Assembly: GCA_026002025.1 (NCBI GenBank) | Contig: BOAU01000002.1 | Location: forward strand, 13,350-77,349 | Direction: 5' to 3' | From: Spirochaetia bacterium | GTDB taxonomy: Bacteria; Spirochaetota; Spirochaetia; Treponematales; Breznakiellaceae | Length of the DNA stretch: 64,000 nt | Shown here: positions 17,167 to 25,390 of the stretch, piece after piece | How positions within the stretch are numbered: position 1 is the first letter of the stretch | Layout: each line of letters begins with the position of its first letter | Translations under genes and position numbers: made by a program | Notes under the pieces: model-generated | What the model was told of the DNA's origin: nothing | The model's database searches: none | Seen by the model: only the letters and a program-made list of their open reading frames with translations

Positions 17167-18420
17167 TTAGCCGATACTCAACGGATCAGCATCCAATTCG
17201 TAGTCGACGCCGCTCACGTCAAAGCCGTGGGCCTCAAGGAAGTCGTGCTTGAACCCTTCCACATCGGTGGCGGTGAGGATGTTGCCGTCGGTCACGGAAT
17301 CCATCTGCTCAAGGGTCGCCTTCTGCACATCCTCCCGCATCTCCCAGTCATCGATGCGGATGCGGCCCTCGCTGTCAACGGGGACCTTTGCGGGGCTGCC
17401 GATGGCCTCAGGCGTGTAGAGCCGGTCCCGGTAGAGCCGGACGATCTGTTCGATACAGCCTTCATGGAGACCCTTTTCCTTCATCACCTTGAAGAGGCAG
17501 GAAACGTAAAAGGGGATGATGGGGATCACCGCGCTTGCACGGGTGACCAGGGCCTTGTTTACCGAAATCCAGGCGTGCCGGGAAGTTCCGGCGAATTTCT
17601 GGTTGATGGCGCGGCCCGCCCGTTCCAGGTCTTCCTTGGCTCGGCCTATGGTGCCGTTCTTGTAAATAGCCCAGGAAAGTTCCGGGCCGATATAGGTATA
17701 GGCCACGGTCCGGGCGGCGGGACTCAGCACACCGGCCCTGTCCAGCGCGTCAATCCACAGTTCCCAGTCTTCGCCGCCCATCACCTTTATCGTGTGGGCG
17801 ATTTCCTCATCAACGGCGGGCTCCGCGGTGGCGGTGGTAAACTTGGCAGTCATCATGTCCAGGGTCTTCCCCGAATAGGCCTGTCCGATGGGCTTGATCA
17901 CCGACTTGTACATCACCCCGTCCCTGGGGTCGGTCCGCACCGGGGATGCCAGGGAATAGACGATCAGGTCTATCTTGGCGGGTATTTTCGCAGCCGCGGC
18001 CGCTTCCCTGACGGCGGCGATGGCCCGGTCCTTCATTTCGTTGGAAAAAGCGTCCCCATCCAGTGTCTTGGAAACGAGACCCGCCCCGGCGGCATCGGTG
18101 TCGAAGCAGAGGTTGTTGTAATAGCCGGGGGTGCCGGGCTTGGTGGCGGAGGCGGGCTTCTCAAAGGAGATACCCACCGTTACCGCCCCGTAGCCATATG
18201 CCGCCGATATGCGGCTCGCAAGGCCGTAGCCCGTGGAGCAGCCGATTACCAGTGCCAGCTTGGGACTGCCCTCAGGAGCCGCCGCGCGGGCCTCACTGGG
18301 GCTTTTTCCCCCCGCAAGGTTTTTCTTTGCGTATTCAATCTGATTCCGTACCGCCTTTGCGCAGCCCTTAGGGTGGCTGTTGATGCAGATATTGTTCCTG
18401 ATCATCGGTTTAAGTACCAT
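17167..18420 (-). CDS. fabV: Trans-2-enoyl-ACP/CoA reductase (FabV/Ter type)
   Basis: 417 residues, usual for FabV (about 395-420). The N-terminal MIRNNICINSHPKGC, the NADH-binding GCSTGYGLASRISAAYGYGA, and the Tyr-x8-Lys catalytic pair within AIYKNGTIGRAKEDL are all present. It reduces 2-enoyl thioesters with NADH, the last step of the elongation cycle. The Treponema denticola homologue is known as Ter and prefers CoA thioesters. Being first in the acc operon supports a role in fatty-acid synthesis. GGAGA lies 8 bases before the ATG, and a strong promoter lies upstream. Confidence 0.95.
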   Translation of the reverse strand: MVLKPMIRNNICINSHPKGCAKAVRNQIEYAKKNLAGGKSPSEARAAAPEGSPKLALVIGCSTGYGLASRISAAYGYGAVTVGISFEKPASATKPGTPGYYNNLCFDTDAAGAGLVSKTLDGDAFSNEMKDRAIAAVREAAAAAKIPAKIDLIVYSLASPVRTDPRDGVMYKSVIKPIGQAYSGKTLDMMTAKFTTATAEPAVDEEIAHTIKVMGGEDWELWIDALDRAGVLSPAARTVAYTYIGPELSWAIYKNGTIGRAKEDLERAGRAINQKFAGTSRHAWISVNKALVTRASAVIPIIPFYVSCLFKVMKEKGLHEGCIEQIVRLYRDRLYTPEAIGSPAKVPVDSEGRIRIDDWEMREDVQKATLEQMDSVTDGNILTATDVEGFKHDFLEAHGFDVSGVDYELDADPLSIG

Positions 18421-18436
18421 TGTTATATCTCCATAG

Positions 18437-18494
18437 ATGACAAAAATTAGAAATTTGTCATTATCAATATACTGCAGTGGTTAACATAGGTCAA
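18437..18494 (-). promoter_or_regulatory. Promoter and operator of the fabV-accBCDA operon
   Basis: On the - strand: TTGACC at 18494-18489, a 17-bp spacer, and TATATT at 18471-18466, close to consensus. Just downstream, across the predicted start site, lies an inverted repeat with 8-bp perfect arms: ATGACAAA (18437-18444) and TTTGTCAT (18454-18461). A repressor bound there would block initiation, so the operon is probably controlled. The neighbouring XRE protein is one candidate, though its own promoter region carries a different repeat. Confidence 0.65.
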
Positions 18495-18507
18495 GACCAC
18501 AATCCCG

Positions 18508-18816
18508 CTACGATTGCCCGTATTTTTCGATGATCCCGTCTATATCCTTGACGAATTTCTGCCTGATTTGGGACAATTCCTGGATAACCATAACCTTTTC
18601 TCCCCGTAAAGCCCTTGATACATCTACCGGATACTCCAAAAAGAGCTGATAGGGCGAAATTTCCAGAGCATCCGAAATACACTGGATTACCTCGGGGGAG
18701 GGGAAATTCTTGCCGTTTTCCACCGCGTTAAGGTAATTGGGCGTAATATCTATCATTTCAGAGAATTTCAACTGACTTAAACCGCGCTGTTTACGGAAAT
18801 AACGGAGATTTTTCAT
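18508..18816 (-). CDS. XRE-family transcriptional regulator
   Basis: 102 residues from the ATG at 18816, which has AGGAGA 6 bases upstream; a longer frame to 18870 lacks a site of this quality. The N-terminal two-thirds is a Cro/C1-type helix-turn-helix (LRYFRKQRGLSQLKFSEM, then TPNYLNAVENGKNFPSPEV). A helical tail ends at VKDIDGIIEKYGQS. It lies just upstream of fabV, 88 bp away, and diverges from the FkbH operon. It could regulate either one. An inverted repeat in its own upstream region suggests autoregulation. Confidence 0.88.
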   Translation of the reverse strand: MKNLRYFRKQRGLSQLKFSEMIDITPNYLNAVENGKNFPSPEVIQCISDALEISPYQLFLEYPVDVSRALRGEKVMVIQELSQIRQKFVKDIDGIIEKYGQS

Positions 18817-18881
18817 AAATATCTCCTGAAAATAGGTCATTTTTTTATCAAATAACCATTTTCCATTCATGGATACACCCT

Positions 18882-18949
18882 AATATAATTGTAATACAGT
18901 AGAAATAACTGCATTACAGTTGACACAATACAAAAAATCAGAATAAAGT
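18882..18949. promoter_or_regulatory. Divergent regulatory region with an inverted-repeat operator
   Basis: TGTAATACAGTA (18890-18901) and AACTGCATTACA (18907-18918) form an inverted repeat, 10 of 12 positions paired, with a 5-bp centre. A further half-site, CTGTAATA, begins at 18952. On the + strand TTGACA (18920-18925) with TAAAGT (18944-18949, spacer 18 bp) could serve the FkbH operon. An AATATA element (18882-18887) on the other strand could be the -10 of the XRE gene. The repeat lies between them, where one bound protein could control both directions. Confidence 0.55.
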
Positions 18950-19012
18950 ACCTGTAATAGCGTTGTCTTACCGGTATCAGCGGTAGGTCTATAAAAAGAC
19001 GCATTAAAGGGG

Positions 19013-20755
19013 GTGTATATCTATACTTTTAAGGAACTGAAACAAAACGTAAAAAAAGATACATCCTCTTTTCCTTCTATAAAGATAGCCCTTTTGGGCG
19101 ATACAGCGACCCAGTTTCTGGCAACCGCGTTGCAGGGCACGGCCATAGAACGGGGCTGTCGGCTTGACCTGTTCGAAGCCGAATACAACCAGGTTGAACG
19201 TCAGTTTATGGACCCATCTTCTGAATTTTTTGCCGTAAAGCCGGACTACGCCGTAGTGTTTCAGTCAACCCATAAATTATTATCCGCCTACAATAAACTG
19301 CCCCCCGAACAACAGGCCCATCTCGCGGATGAACGCCTTAAGTTTGTGCGGTTTTTAACCAATGCTTTCGCCGGGCGGCTCATCTATTTTAATTACCCCG
19401 AGATTGATAATGCAGTATTTGGCAGCTTTGCTAATAAAGTCGAAAATTCTTTTATCTGGCAGATACGCAAACTCAATTATGAATTGATGGCTCTGGCCTC
19501 AGGCAGTTCCAATCTTTTTATCTGTGATATCGCGGCGGTGCAGAACAAGCTGGGCCGGGATGTATTGTTCGATTCTTCTATTTATGTAAGTACCGAGATG
19601 GTACTGTCCCTGGAAAGCATCCCCTCTATCGCGTCCCGTGTTATGGATATTGTGTGCGCGGCCCAGGGGGCGTTAAAGAAATGCCTCATCCTCGATCTTG
19701 ATAATACCCTCTGGGGCGGTGTGATCGGTGATGACGGACTTGAGAACATTCAACTGGGGCACGGCTTGGGTATCGGGAAGGCGTTCACCGAATTTCAGCA
19801 TTGGATAAAGGCGCTAAAAACCCGGGGCATTATTATTGCGGTCTGTTCCAAGAACAACGAAGATACCGCCAAAGAGCCTTTTATTAAACATCCTGAAATG
19901 GTACTGAAACTGGAGGACATATCCGTTTTTGTGGCCAATTGGGATAATAAGGCCGACAATATCCGGCATATCCAATCAATCCTCAACATCGGTTTTGATT
20001 CCATGGTTTTTCTGGACGATAACCCGGCGGAACGCGCTATTGTGCGCGAAAACATTCCGGGGATTACCGTCCCTGAACTGCCGGAAGACCCGGCGGATTA
20101 TCTGGAATATTGCTACGGGCTTAACCTGTTTGAAACGGCGTCATATTCCGCGGAGGATGCGGAGCGTACCAAACAGTATCAGGTGGAAGCGGAACGGGCA
20201 TCCCTGCAAAAGACCTTTGCCAACGAAGCGGATTTTCTTAAAAGTCTTGATATGGTTTCGGAAGTTACGGGCTTTGATGCGTTCAATATTCCTCGTGTGG
20301 CGCAGTTGTCCCAGCGCAGCAACCAGTTCAATCTGCGTACTGTCCGCTACACCGAGGCGGATGCCGCGCGTTTGGCGGCGGACAGCCGCTATGAGCCTTT
20401 CAGTTTTACCCTGGAAGACAAGTTTGGCGACAACGGGCTTATTTGTGTTGTTATCCTTGAAAAGCAGGACACAGAAACACTGTTCATTGATACATGGTTT
20501 ATGAGCTGCCGGGTGTTAAAACGGGGCATGGAAAATTTTACGCTCAACACTATCGTTAACTATGCGCAGAAGAGCGGGTTTAAACGCATTATCGGCGAGT
20601 ATATCGCAACAACTAAAAACAAGATGGTTGAGGGGCATTATCCGGGGCTGGGGTTTACGGCGGTGGTGGATGAGGAGCGGAAATTGTTTGTATTAGATGT
20701 GGATACTTATACCGATAAAGAATGTTTTATCAAAACCAGGGGAAAAGGAGCATAA
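19013..20755 (+). CDS. FkbH-like HAD-IIIC protein (glyceryl-ACP type loading enzyme)
   Basis: 580 residues. A N-terminal SGNH-like region (1-200) precedes the HAD phosphatase domain with KCLILDLDNTLWGGVIGDDG (aspartates near residue 227), VCSKNNEDTA and MVFLDDNPAERAIV. A GNAT-like C-terminal part (about 400-580) ends FIKTRGKGA. In the FkbH family, the HAD domain dephosphorylates 1,3-bisphosphoglycerate and the acyl group is passed to an acyl carrier protein. The ACP gene next door supports that. The GTG start at 19013 lies very close to its AAAGG, so the exact start is uncertain. It opens the AT-rich operon that continues to 26.4 kb. Confidence 0.88.
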   Translation: MYIYTFKELKQNVKKDTSSFPSIKIALLGDTATQFLATALQGTAIERGCRLDLFEAEYNQVERQFMDPSSEFFAVKPDYAVVFQSTHKLLSAYNKLPPEQQAHLADERLKFVRFLTNAFAGRLIYFNYPEIDNAVFGSFANKVENSFIWQIRKLNYELMALASGSSNLFICDIAAVQNKLGRDVLFDSSIYVSTEMVLSLESIPSIASRVMDIVCAAQGALKKCLILDLDNTLWGGVIGDDGLENIQLGHGLGIGKAFTEFQHWIKALKTRGIIIAVCSKNNEDTAKEPFIKHPEMVLKLEDISVFVANWDNKADNIRHIQSILNIGFDSMVFLDDNPAERAIVRENIPGITVPELPEDPADYLEYCYGLNLFETASYSAEDAERTKQYQVEAERASLQKTFANEADFLKSLDMVSEVTGFDAFNIPRVAQLSQRSNQFNLRTVRYTEADAARLAADSRYEPFSFTLEDKFGDNGLICVVILEKQDTETLFIDTWFMSCRVLKRGMENFTLNTIVNYAQKSGFKRIIGEYIATTKNKMVEGHYPGLGFTAVVDEERKLFVLDVDTYTDKECFIKTRGKGA

Positions 20756-20759
20756 CGGT

Positions 20760-21008
20760 ATGGAAAGACAGGAAATTGCAGCACAGGTGCAGGATATTTT
20801 CCGCGATCATCTTGAGGATGATAGTATTGTATTGGCTGACGAAACAACCGCCAATGATGTGGAGGGCTGGGATTCGTTGATGCACCTGCAATTGATTGTG
20901 GCGATTGAGAATCATTTTAAGATTAAGTTTACTTCCAAAGAGATATTGCAGTGGAAGAATGTAGGGGAGATGGTTTCCAGTATTACCAGGAGATTGGAAC
21001 ATGCTTGA
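20760..21008 (+). CDS. Acyl carrier protein
   Basis: 82 residues from the ATG at 20760, which has AAAAGGAG about 9 bases upstream. The phosphopantetheine site is in VEGWDSLMHLQL: the serine after the aspartate is the attachment point. The rest is helical and acidic, with the typical helix III ending in EMVSSITRRLE. It sits directly after the FkbH-like gene, as in FkbH-dependent pathways, and is presumably the carrier for the acyl group made here rather than the general fatty-acid ACP. Its dedicated role is inferred from position. Confidence 0.9.
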   Translation: MERQEIAAQVQDIFRDHLEDDSIVLADETTANDVEGWDSLMHLQLIVAIENHFKIKFTSKEILQWKNVGEMVSSITRRLEHA

Positions 21009-21033
21009 TAATTTTAGTTTCCGCATATAAGGA

Positions 21034-21984
21034 ATGGCTACAGGAATGTTATTAACCCTTTCGAACTATGTACCGGAGCACTTCACCGATATAGCACGGT
21101 TTGCCGGATATCAGGAACAATTCCGATTATCCCACTATTGTCAGTATATAAAAGAATTTATCGCCGCATCACTTAAAGATCCTAATATTGATGGGGTGGT
21201 TTTGCCTAATAGCTGCGATTGTGTACGTACTGCAATTGATTATATTGAAAAGTCGGATAAATATGTCTATCAACTTAAACATCCAACGGTTAATACGGAA
21301 GAGGCGGTTCGGTATTTTACGGTGATAATTGAGCAGTTCAAATTTACCCTCGAACACTATTTTCATAAAACCATAACAATTGAAGAAATATCCGCCCGCA
21401 CTCAATTGATAACGGACCGAAATTCGTATTTACATAATGTATATGAAAATGCCGGTAGTTTTTCATATGGCGATTATATTGGTATGATAAACCGGATGTT
21501 AAACTACCCCTTGAGCGAATGGAATGGTCATATTTCTGCTCTTTCCCCCAAGAAACAAGGGAAAGGAGTATATGTGATAGGGCCGTTTTTGGCAAATATC
21601 GCGCTATTGTCCAGAATGGAAAAATGCGGACTTACAATTATGGGGGATAATCTGACGAATTCAAAACGGCTGATTACAATACCCTTCCCCATAAAAACGG
21701 ATACACTTTATGAGGATATAGCCCGGAGTATACTAAATGAATGCGCTTCCCCTACAATGGGTCGTTTTAATACATTATATGAAAAGGATTATCAGGAGAT
21801 AATTAAAAAGGACATAAAGGGCGTTGTATTTCTGTGTAAAAAATTTTGTGAATCCTATGATTATCTGTTTGCATATTATCAGGAGCGTTTGCAGACTGTG
21901 GGGATTCCGATCATTCGGGTTTATACGGATGATATAGAATATGAAAGTAATACCATCTGGGAAACTTTTTACGAAATGATTTGA
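21034..21984 (+). CDS. 2-hydroxyacyl-CoA dehydratase-like subunit (HgdB type)
   Basis: 316 residues. Features of the HgdB/BcrC group include VVLPNSCDCVRTA near residue 60, and GVVFLCKKFCESYDYLF followed by VGIPIIRVYTDD near the end. Cysteines here could hold the [4Fe-4S] cluster used in radical dehydration. The gene is AT-rich. The protein pairs with the next gene, which it overlaps only through a discarded TTG start. The start codon is not certain: AAGGA touches the ATG at 21034, while an alternative at 21046 has it 12 bases away. The substrate is unknown; normal relatives use CoA thioesters. Confidence 0.8.
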   Translation: MATGMLLTLSNYVPEHFTDIARFAGYQEQFRLSHYCQYIKEFIAASLKDPNIDGVVLPNSCDCVRTAIDYIEKSDKYVYQLKHPTVNTEEAVRYFTVIIEQFKFTLEHYFHKTITIEEISARTQLITDRNSYLHNVYENAGSFSYGDYIGMINRMLNYPLSEWNGHISALSPKKQGKGVYVIGPFLANIALLSRMEKCGLTIMGDNLTNSKRLITIPFPIKTDTLYEDIARSILNECASPTMGRFNTLYEKDYQEIIKKDIKGVVFLCKKFCESYDYLFAYYQERLQTVGIPIIRVYTDDIEYESNTIWETFYEMI

Positions 21985-21992
21985 GGGGCGAT

Positions 21993-23150
21993 ATGGCGGA
22001 GAGTATCAGTCAAAGTTTTTTTGAAATAAATAAATGGGTTTACCGGTATTTCAGTAAAAAAGAACCGGTTAAACCGGAACAAAAAGTCGCCTGGATTAGC
22101 TCATTTTGCCCAGTAGAGCTGTTTGAAGTATTTGATATTGCGTATGTTTATCCTGAAAGTTACGCAGCGGTTACAGCCGCAAGCGGAAAGGAACAGGCCT
22201 GTCTTGAATATTCCCGATCTCAGGGGCTCAGTCTTGATTGTTGTTCCTATTCCACCTGTTTTAATGGGTGTATTGGCATTGGCGGCGGCCCAAGGGGTAT
22301 GCCGCCCAAACCCGATATACTTATAGCGGCAAATAATCAATGCAATACCCTCCCCAATTGGTGGAACCTTATGGCAGAACAATGGCATGTTCCGCTGTTT
22401 ATTATAGACTATCCCGGTGAATATAATGCGGGAAGTCAAACAAGAACTTATGTTGATACGCAGCATAGGGAACTGGTAAAAGTTCTTTCGGCATTGACCG
22501 GAAAATCGCTGGATTTGGAGCGTTTGTCACAGCTAATCAATACCAGCCGGAAAAACATACACTTATGGAAAAAGATAACCGCTTTATTGGCGGATCATGA
22601 TATGTCAGTCAGTGCGCTGTTTGATCGCATATCCCCGCTTATCGTGGCGCGATGCCTTCCCGTGACCTCATCGTTTTTTACACTTCTTGCGGAGGACTAC
22701 GATAAAACAGAACGTGATCCGTATGTTAAAAAACTATATTGGCTTGGATACCCTTTCTGGTACCAGGGAGGACGGGTCCTGCCGGAAACGGAATCGCAGG
22801 TTGTCGGTGCTGATTATTTATCATGGTGGAATTTGAATTATGACGGTGATGATGTATGGGAGCAGCTTTACAATGCATATAATTTTACTTTCTTGAATTT
22901 GACTGCAAAATCAAAAAACAAAATACTCCTGGAAGATATTCATCGTTCCCGGGCACAGGCGTTGATTATTAATCATAACAAGAGCTGTAAACGGGATTTT
23001 TCTACCTTTTATAACGAATATAATGATTATTCCGTACTTCCGTATCTGGCAATAGAGTCCGATATGATAGACCGGAATTATCTGAACAAAACGGCGGTTC
23101 AGGATCGCATTAATACGTTCCTGAATATTATTGACAATGCGAGCCCTTAG
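21993..23150 (+). CDS. 2-hydroxyacyl-CoA dehydratase-like subunit (HgdA type)
   Basis: 385 residues from the ATG at 21993; a TTG four codons upstream is less likely because GAGGG lies at suitable distance before the ATG. SSFCPVELFEVF, then YPESYAAVTAASGKE, then SLDCCSYSTCFNGC and ILIAANNQCNTLPNWW are the usual landmarks of this family (P-x-E, Cys-rich middle). Cysteines at these places bind the iron-sulfur cluster. With the preceding subunit it would form the heterodimer that removes the alpha-hydroxyl by a ketyl-radical route, and the activator comes next in the operon. Confidence 0.83.
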   Translation: MAESISQSFFEINKWVYRYFSKKEPVKPEQKVAWISSFCPVELFEVFDIAYVYPESYAAVTAASGKEQACLEYSRSQGLSLDCCSYSTCFNGCIGIGGGPRGMPPKPDILIAANNQCNTLPNWWNLMAEQWHVPLFIIDYPGEYNAGSQTRTYVDTQHRELVKVLSALTGKSLDLERLSQLINTSRKNIHLWKKITALLADHDMSVSALFDRISPLIVARCLPVTSSFFTLLAEDYDKTERDPYVKKLYWLGYPFWYQGGRVLPETESQVVGADYLSWWNLNYDGDDVWEQLYNAYNFTFLNLTAKSKNKILLEDIHRSRAQALIINHNKSCKRDFSTFYNEYNDYSVLPYLAIESDMIDRNYLNKTAVQDRINTFLNIIDNASP

Positions 23151-23154
23151 TAGT

Positions 23155-23919
23155 ATGTCTGTAGTATATTTGGGATTGGACATTGGCTCTACATTTACGA
23201 AGGTTTGTATGTTAGCGCCCGATGGTACTATTGTTTCATTGTCCTCGTTTGAATCGCCGGTCGATCAAAAGGCATATTTTGAAAGATATATGTCGGAATT
23301 ATGCAATACTTATAGCATTGCCGCGATTGTATCCTGTGGATATGGAAAAGAAAATATAAACACAGATTTTGCGGTCTCAGAATTGATTGCCCTCGCAAGG
23401 GGATTATTTTCTGTATCCCCCGGCATACATAGTGCGCTTGATATAGGCGGACAGGATACAAAAGCCATTCAATGCAGCAATGGAAAACTGACCCGATTTG
23501 TGTTAAATGATCAGTGTGCGGCGGGATCAGGGCTTTTTCTGCAAAGCGTGTTGCGAATACTGAAATACGATTTTGCTGATTTACAGGCAATTGACAGTAA
23601 TGTCAAACCATTAACAACGGTTTGTGCAGTTTTTGCTCAAACAGAAATTGTCCGCGCTATTTCGAATGGAAAAACATCATGGGAATTATCGCAATCCGTT
23701 CTGCTTTCCCTTGTCAGGCAGGCCGTAAATCTTTTAAATCAAATAAACCGGGAAGAACCCTTTGCATTAACGGGAGGCCTTTCGCTTATACCGGGTATCA
23801 GTGATTTCTTTTCAAAATTTACCGGGCATACCATATTTATCCCCAAATATTCCACATTCTTATCGGCAATTGGGTGCGCTTACAAGGCGCTTGAATTGCA
23901 GGAGCGTAGCAAATCATGA
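23155..23919 (+). CDS. BadF/HgdC-type ATP-dependent activator of 2-hydroxyacyl-CoA dehydratase
   Basis: 254 residues from MSVVYLGLDIGS, the phosphate-1 loop of the ASKHA fold. DIGGQDTKAI is the second phosphate loop. VSCGYGKENI, DQCAAGSG and TVCAVFAQTEIV match the activator family; cysteines in the last two are the usual pair that holds the dimer-bridging [4Fe-4S] cluster. The protein fires single electrons into the dehydratase at the cost of ATP. An in-frame ATG at 23131 would overlap the previous gene and is not preferred. The order dehydratase-dehydratase-activator supports the assignment. Confidence 0.9.
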   Translation: MSVVYLGLDIGSTFTKVCMLAPDGTIVSLSSFESPVDQKAYFERYMSELCNTYSIAAIVSCGYGKENINTDFAVSELIALARGLFSVSPGIHSALDIGGQDTKAIQCSNGKLTRFVLNDQCAAGSGLFLQSVLRILKYDFADLQAIDSNVKPLTTVCAVFAQTEIVRAISNGKTSWELSQSVLLSLVRQAVNLLNQINREEPFALTGGLSLIPGISDFFSKFTGHTIFIPKYSTFLSAIGCAYKALELQERSKS

Positions 23920-25379
23920 CAATTAATTCTATTAAATTTTTGCTATTCTTCTCAGTTGTTTTTTTTCTCTATTATTTTCCGTTAAAAGAGAAGACCAGGG
24001 CGCAAAACGTTTTACTGTTATTGGCAAGTTATGTGTTTTATGGGATCGCCAACTGGAAAATGATCCCCCTGTTGTTACTGGCAACCGGCGCCTTCTATGG
24101 ATTAGGTATTCTGATAGGCAAATCAAATAAAGCGAATCCGAAGCAGGCTTCTCTATTAACCACGTTAGGGGTATGCCTTGGCATTGGCCTTTTACTGTAT
24201 TTTAAGTACCTCAACTTCTTTATCACCTCATTCAATGATTTGTTCTCCGCTATCGGCTTGCATACCAATTGGCATACCTTCAATATAATAATGCCTGTTG
24301 GAATCAGCTTTTTTACTTTCAAGCTGATAAGCTATGTGCTGGAAATATACCGGCAGCGTATGGAGCCGGTAACTGATATAGTTGCGTTTGCCGCATACGC
24401 GGCGTTTTTTCCAACAATGATGGCAGGGCCGATTGACCGGCCTAAATGCCTTTGTTCTCAATTACAGGCGAAACATGCTTTTGATTACAGTTTGGCGGTA
24501 GACGGGTGCCGGCAGATTTTATGGGGAATGTTCAAAAAAATGGTGATTGCGGATTCTTTAAATAACGTGATAAATTCAACATTTGATAATTATATAGTTT
24601 TTTCTGGCAGTACGTTGCTGTTTACTGCTTTTCTTTATTCAATTATGTTATATTCGGATTTTTCCGGTTATTCGGATATGGCAATTGGAGTAGGCAAATT
24701 ATTGGGTTTCAGGATAGTCAGGAATTTCAATTATCCTTTCTTTAAAAGAAATATTGCAGAATTCTGGAGAAATTGGCACATATCTTTAACTTCATGGCTT
24801 ACGGACTATGTGTTTATGCCTCTGAATATTAAATTCCGCGACTGGGGAAAATGGGGAACGATATGTGCCATTATCATCAATTTTGTGCTTGTTGGGTTTT
24901 GGCACGGGGCCAATTGGACTTTTGGGGTATTTGGTTTGTATCATGGCCTATTGTATGTTCCGCTTATATTGAGCGGGGGGTTCGCCAGGAAAAATAAATT
25001 GACCGTAACTAAATCAGGACTTCCTTCACCAAAAGACTTCATCGGGATGTTGGTAACATTTATACTGGTAACGTTCGGTAATATAATTTTCAGGGCCGAT
25101 AATATTGGGCAGGCGTGGATGCATATATGCAGGATATTTTCAAAATCAATTTTAACTATACCAAAATTTGAAGGCGGTAATAATCCTACCGTATTGATTA
25201 CAATTGTCTTCATTTGTATCTTATTGTTTTTCGAATGGAATAACAAAGACAGGGAGCATGGTTTTGATTTTAAGGAAAATGTATCAAAACCACACCGATG
25301 TTTTTTATATTGTTTTATTATCACGATGATTTATTTTTTTAGCGGAGATGCTTCCGCATTTATTTATTTCCAGTTTTAA
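23916..25379 (+). CDS. MBOAT-family membrane O-acyltransferase (AlgI/DltB-like)
   Basis: 487 residues with about ten hydrophobic segments. The MBOAT core is clear: AAFFPTMMAGPIDRPK, YSDFSGYSDMAIGVGKLLGF, IAEFWRNWHISLTSWLTDY, then GFWHGANWTFGVFGLYHG, where the histidine is the catalytic residue. These proteins move an acyl group across the membrane onto an extracytoplasmic acceptor, as in alginate acetylation and teichoic acid D-alanylation. The ATG overlaps the activator stop (23916-23919). Its donor may be the acyl-ACP made by the genes before it. Confidence 0.92.
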   Translation: MTINSIKFLLFFSVVFFLYYFPLKEKTRAQNVLLLLASYVFYGIANWKMIPLLLLATGAFYGLGILIGKSNKANPKQASLLTTLGVCLGIGLLLYFKYLNFFITSFNDLFSAIGLHTNWHTFNIIMPVGISFFTFKLISYVLEIYRQRMEPVTDIVAFAAYAAFFPTMMAGPIDRPKCLCSQLQAKHAFDYSLAVDGCRQILWGMFKKMVIADSLNNVINSTFDNYIVFSGSTLLFTAFLYSIMLYSDFSGYSDMAIGVGKLLGFRIVRNFNYPFFKRNIAEFWRNWHISLTSWLTDYVFMPLNIKFRDWGKWGTICAIIINFVLVGFWHGANWTFGVFGLYHGLLYVPLILSGGFARKNKLTVTKSGLPSPKDFIGMLVTFILVTFGNIIFRADNIGQAWMHICRIFSKSILTIPKFEGGNNPTVLITIVFICILLFFEWNNKDREHGFDFKENVSKPHRCFLYCFIITMIYFFSGDASAFIYFQF

Positions 25380-25390
25380 GGATGATTATC

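Noticed and set aside
17095..18450. 451-codon open frame on the + strand opposite fabV and accB
   Set aside because: fabV and accB have all catalytic motifs and matching ribosome-binding sites; the opposite frame has none and no recognisable family.
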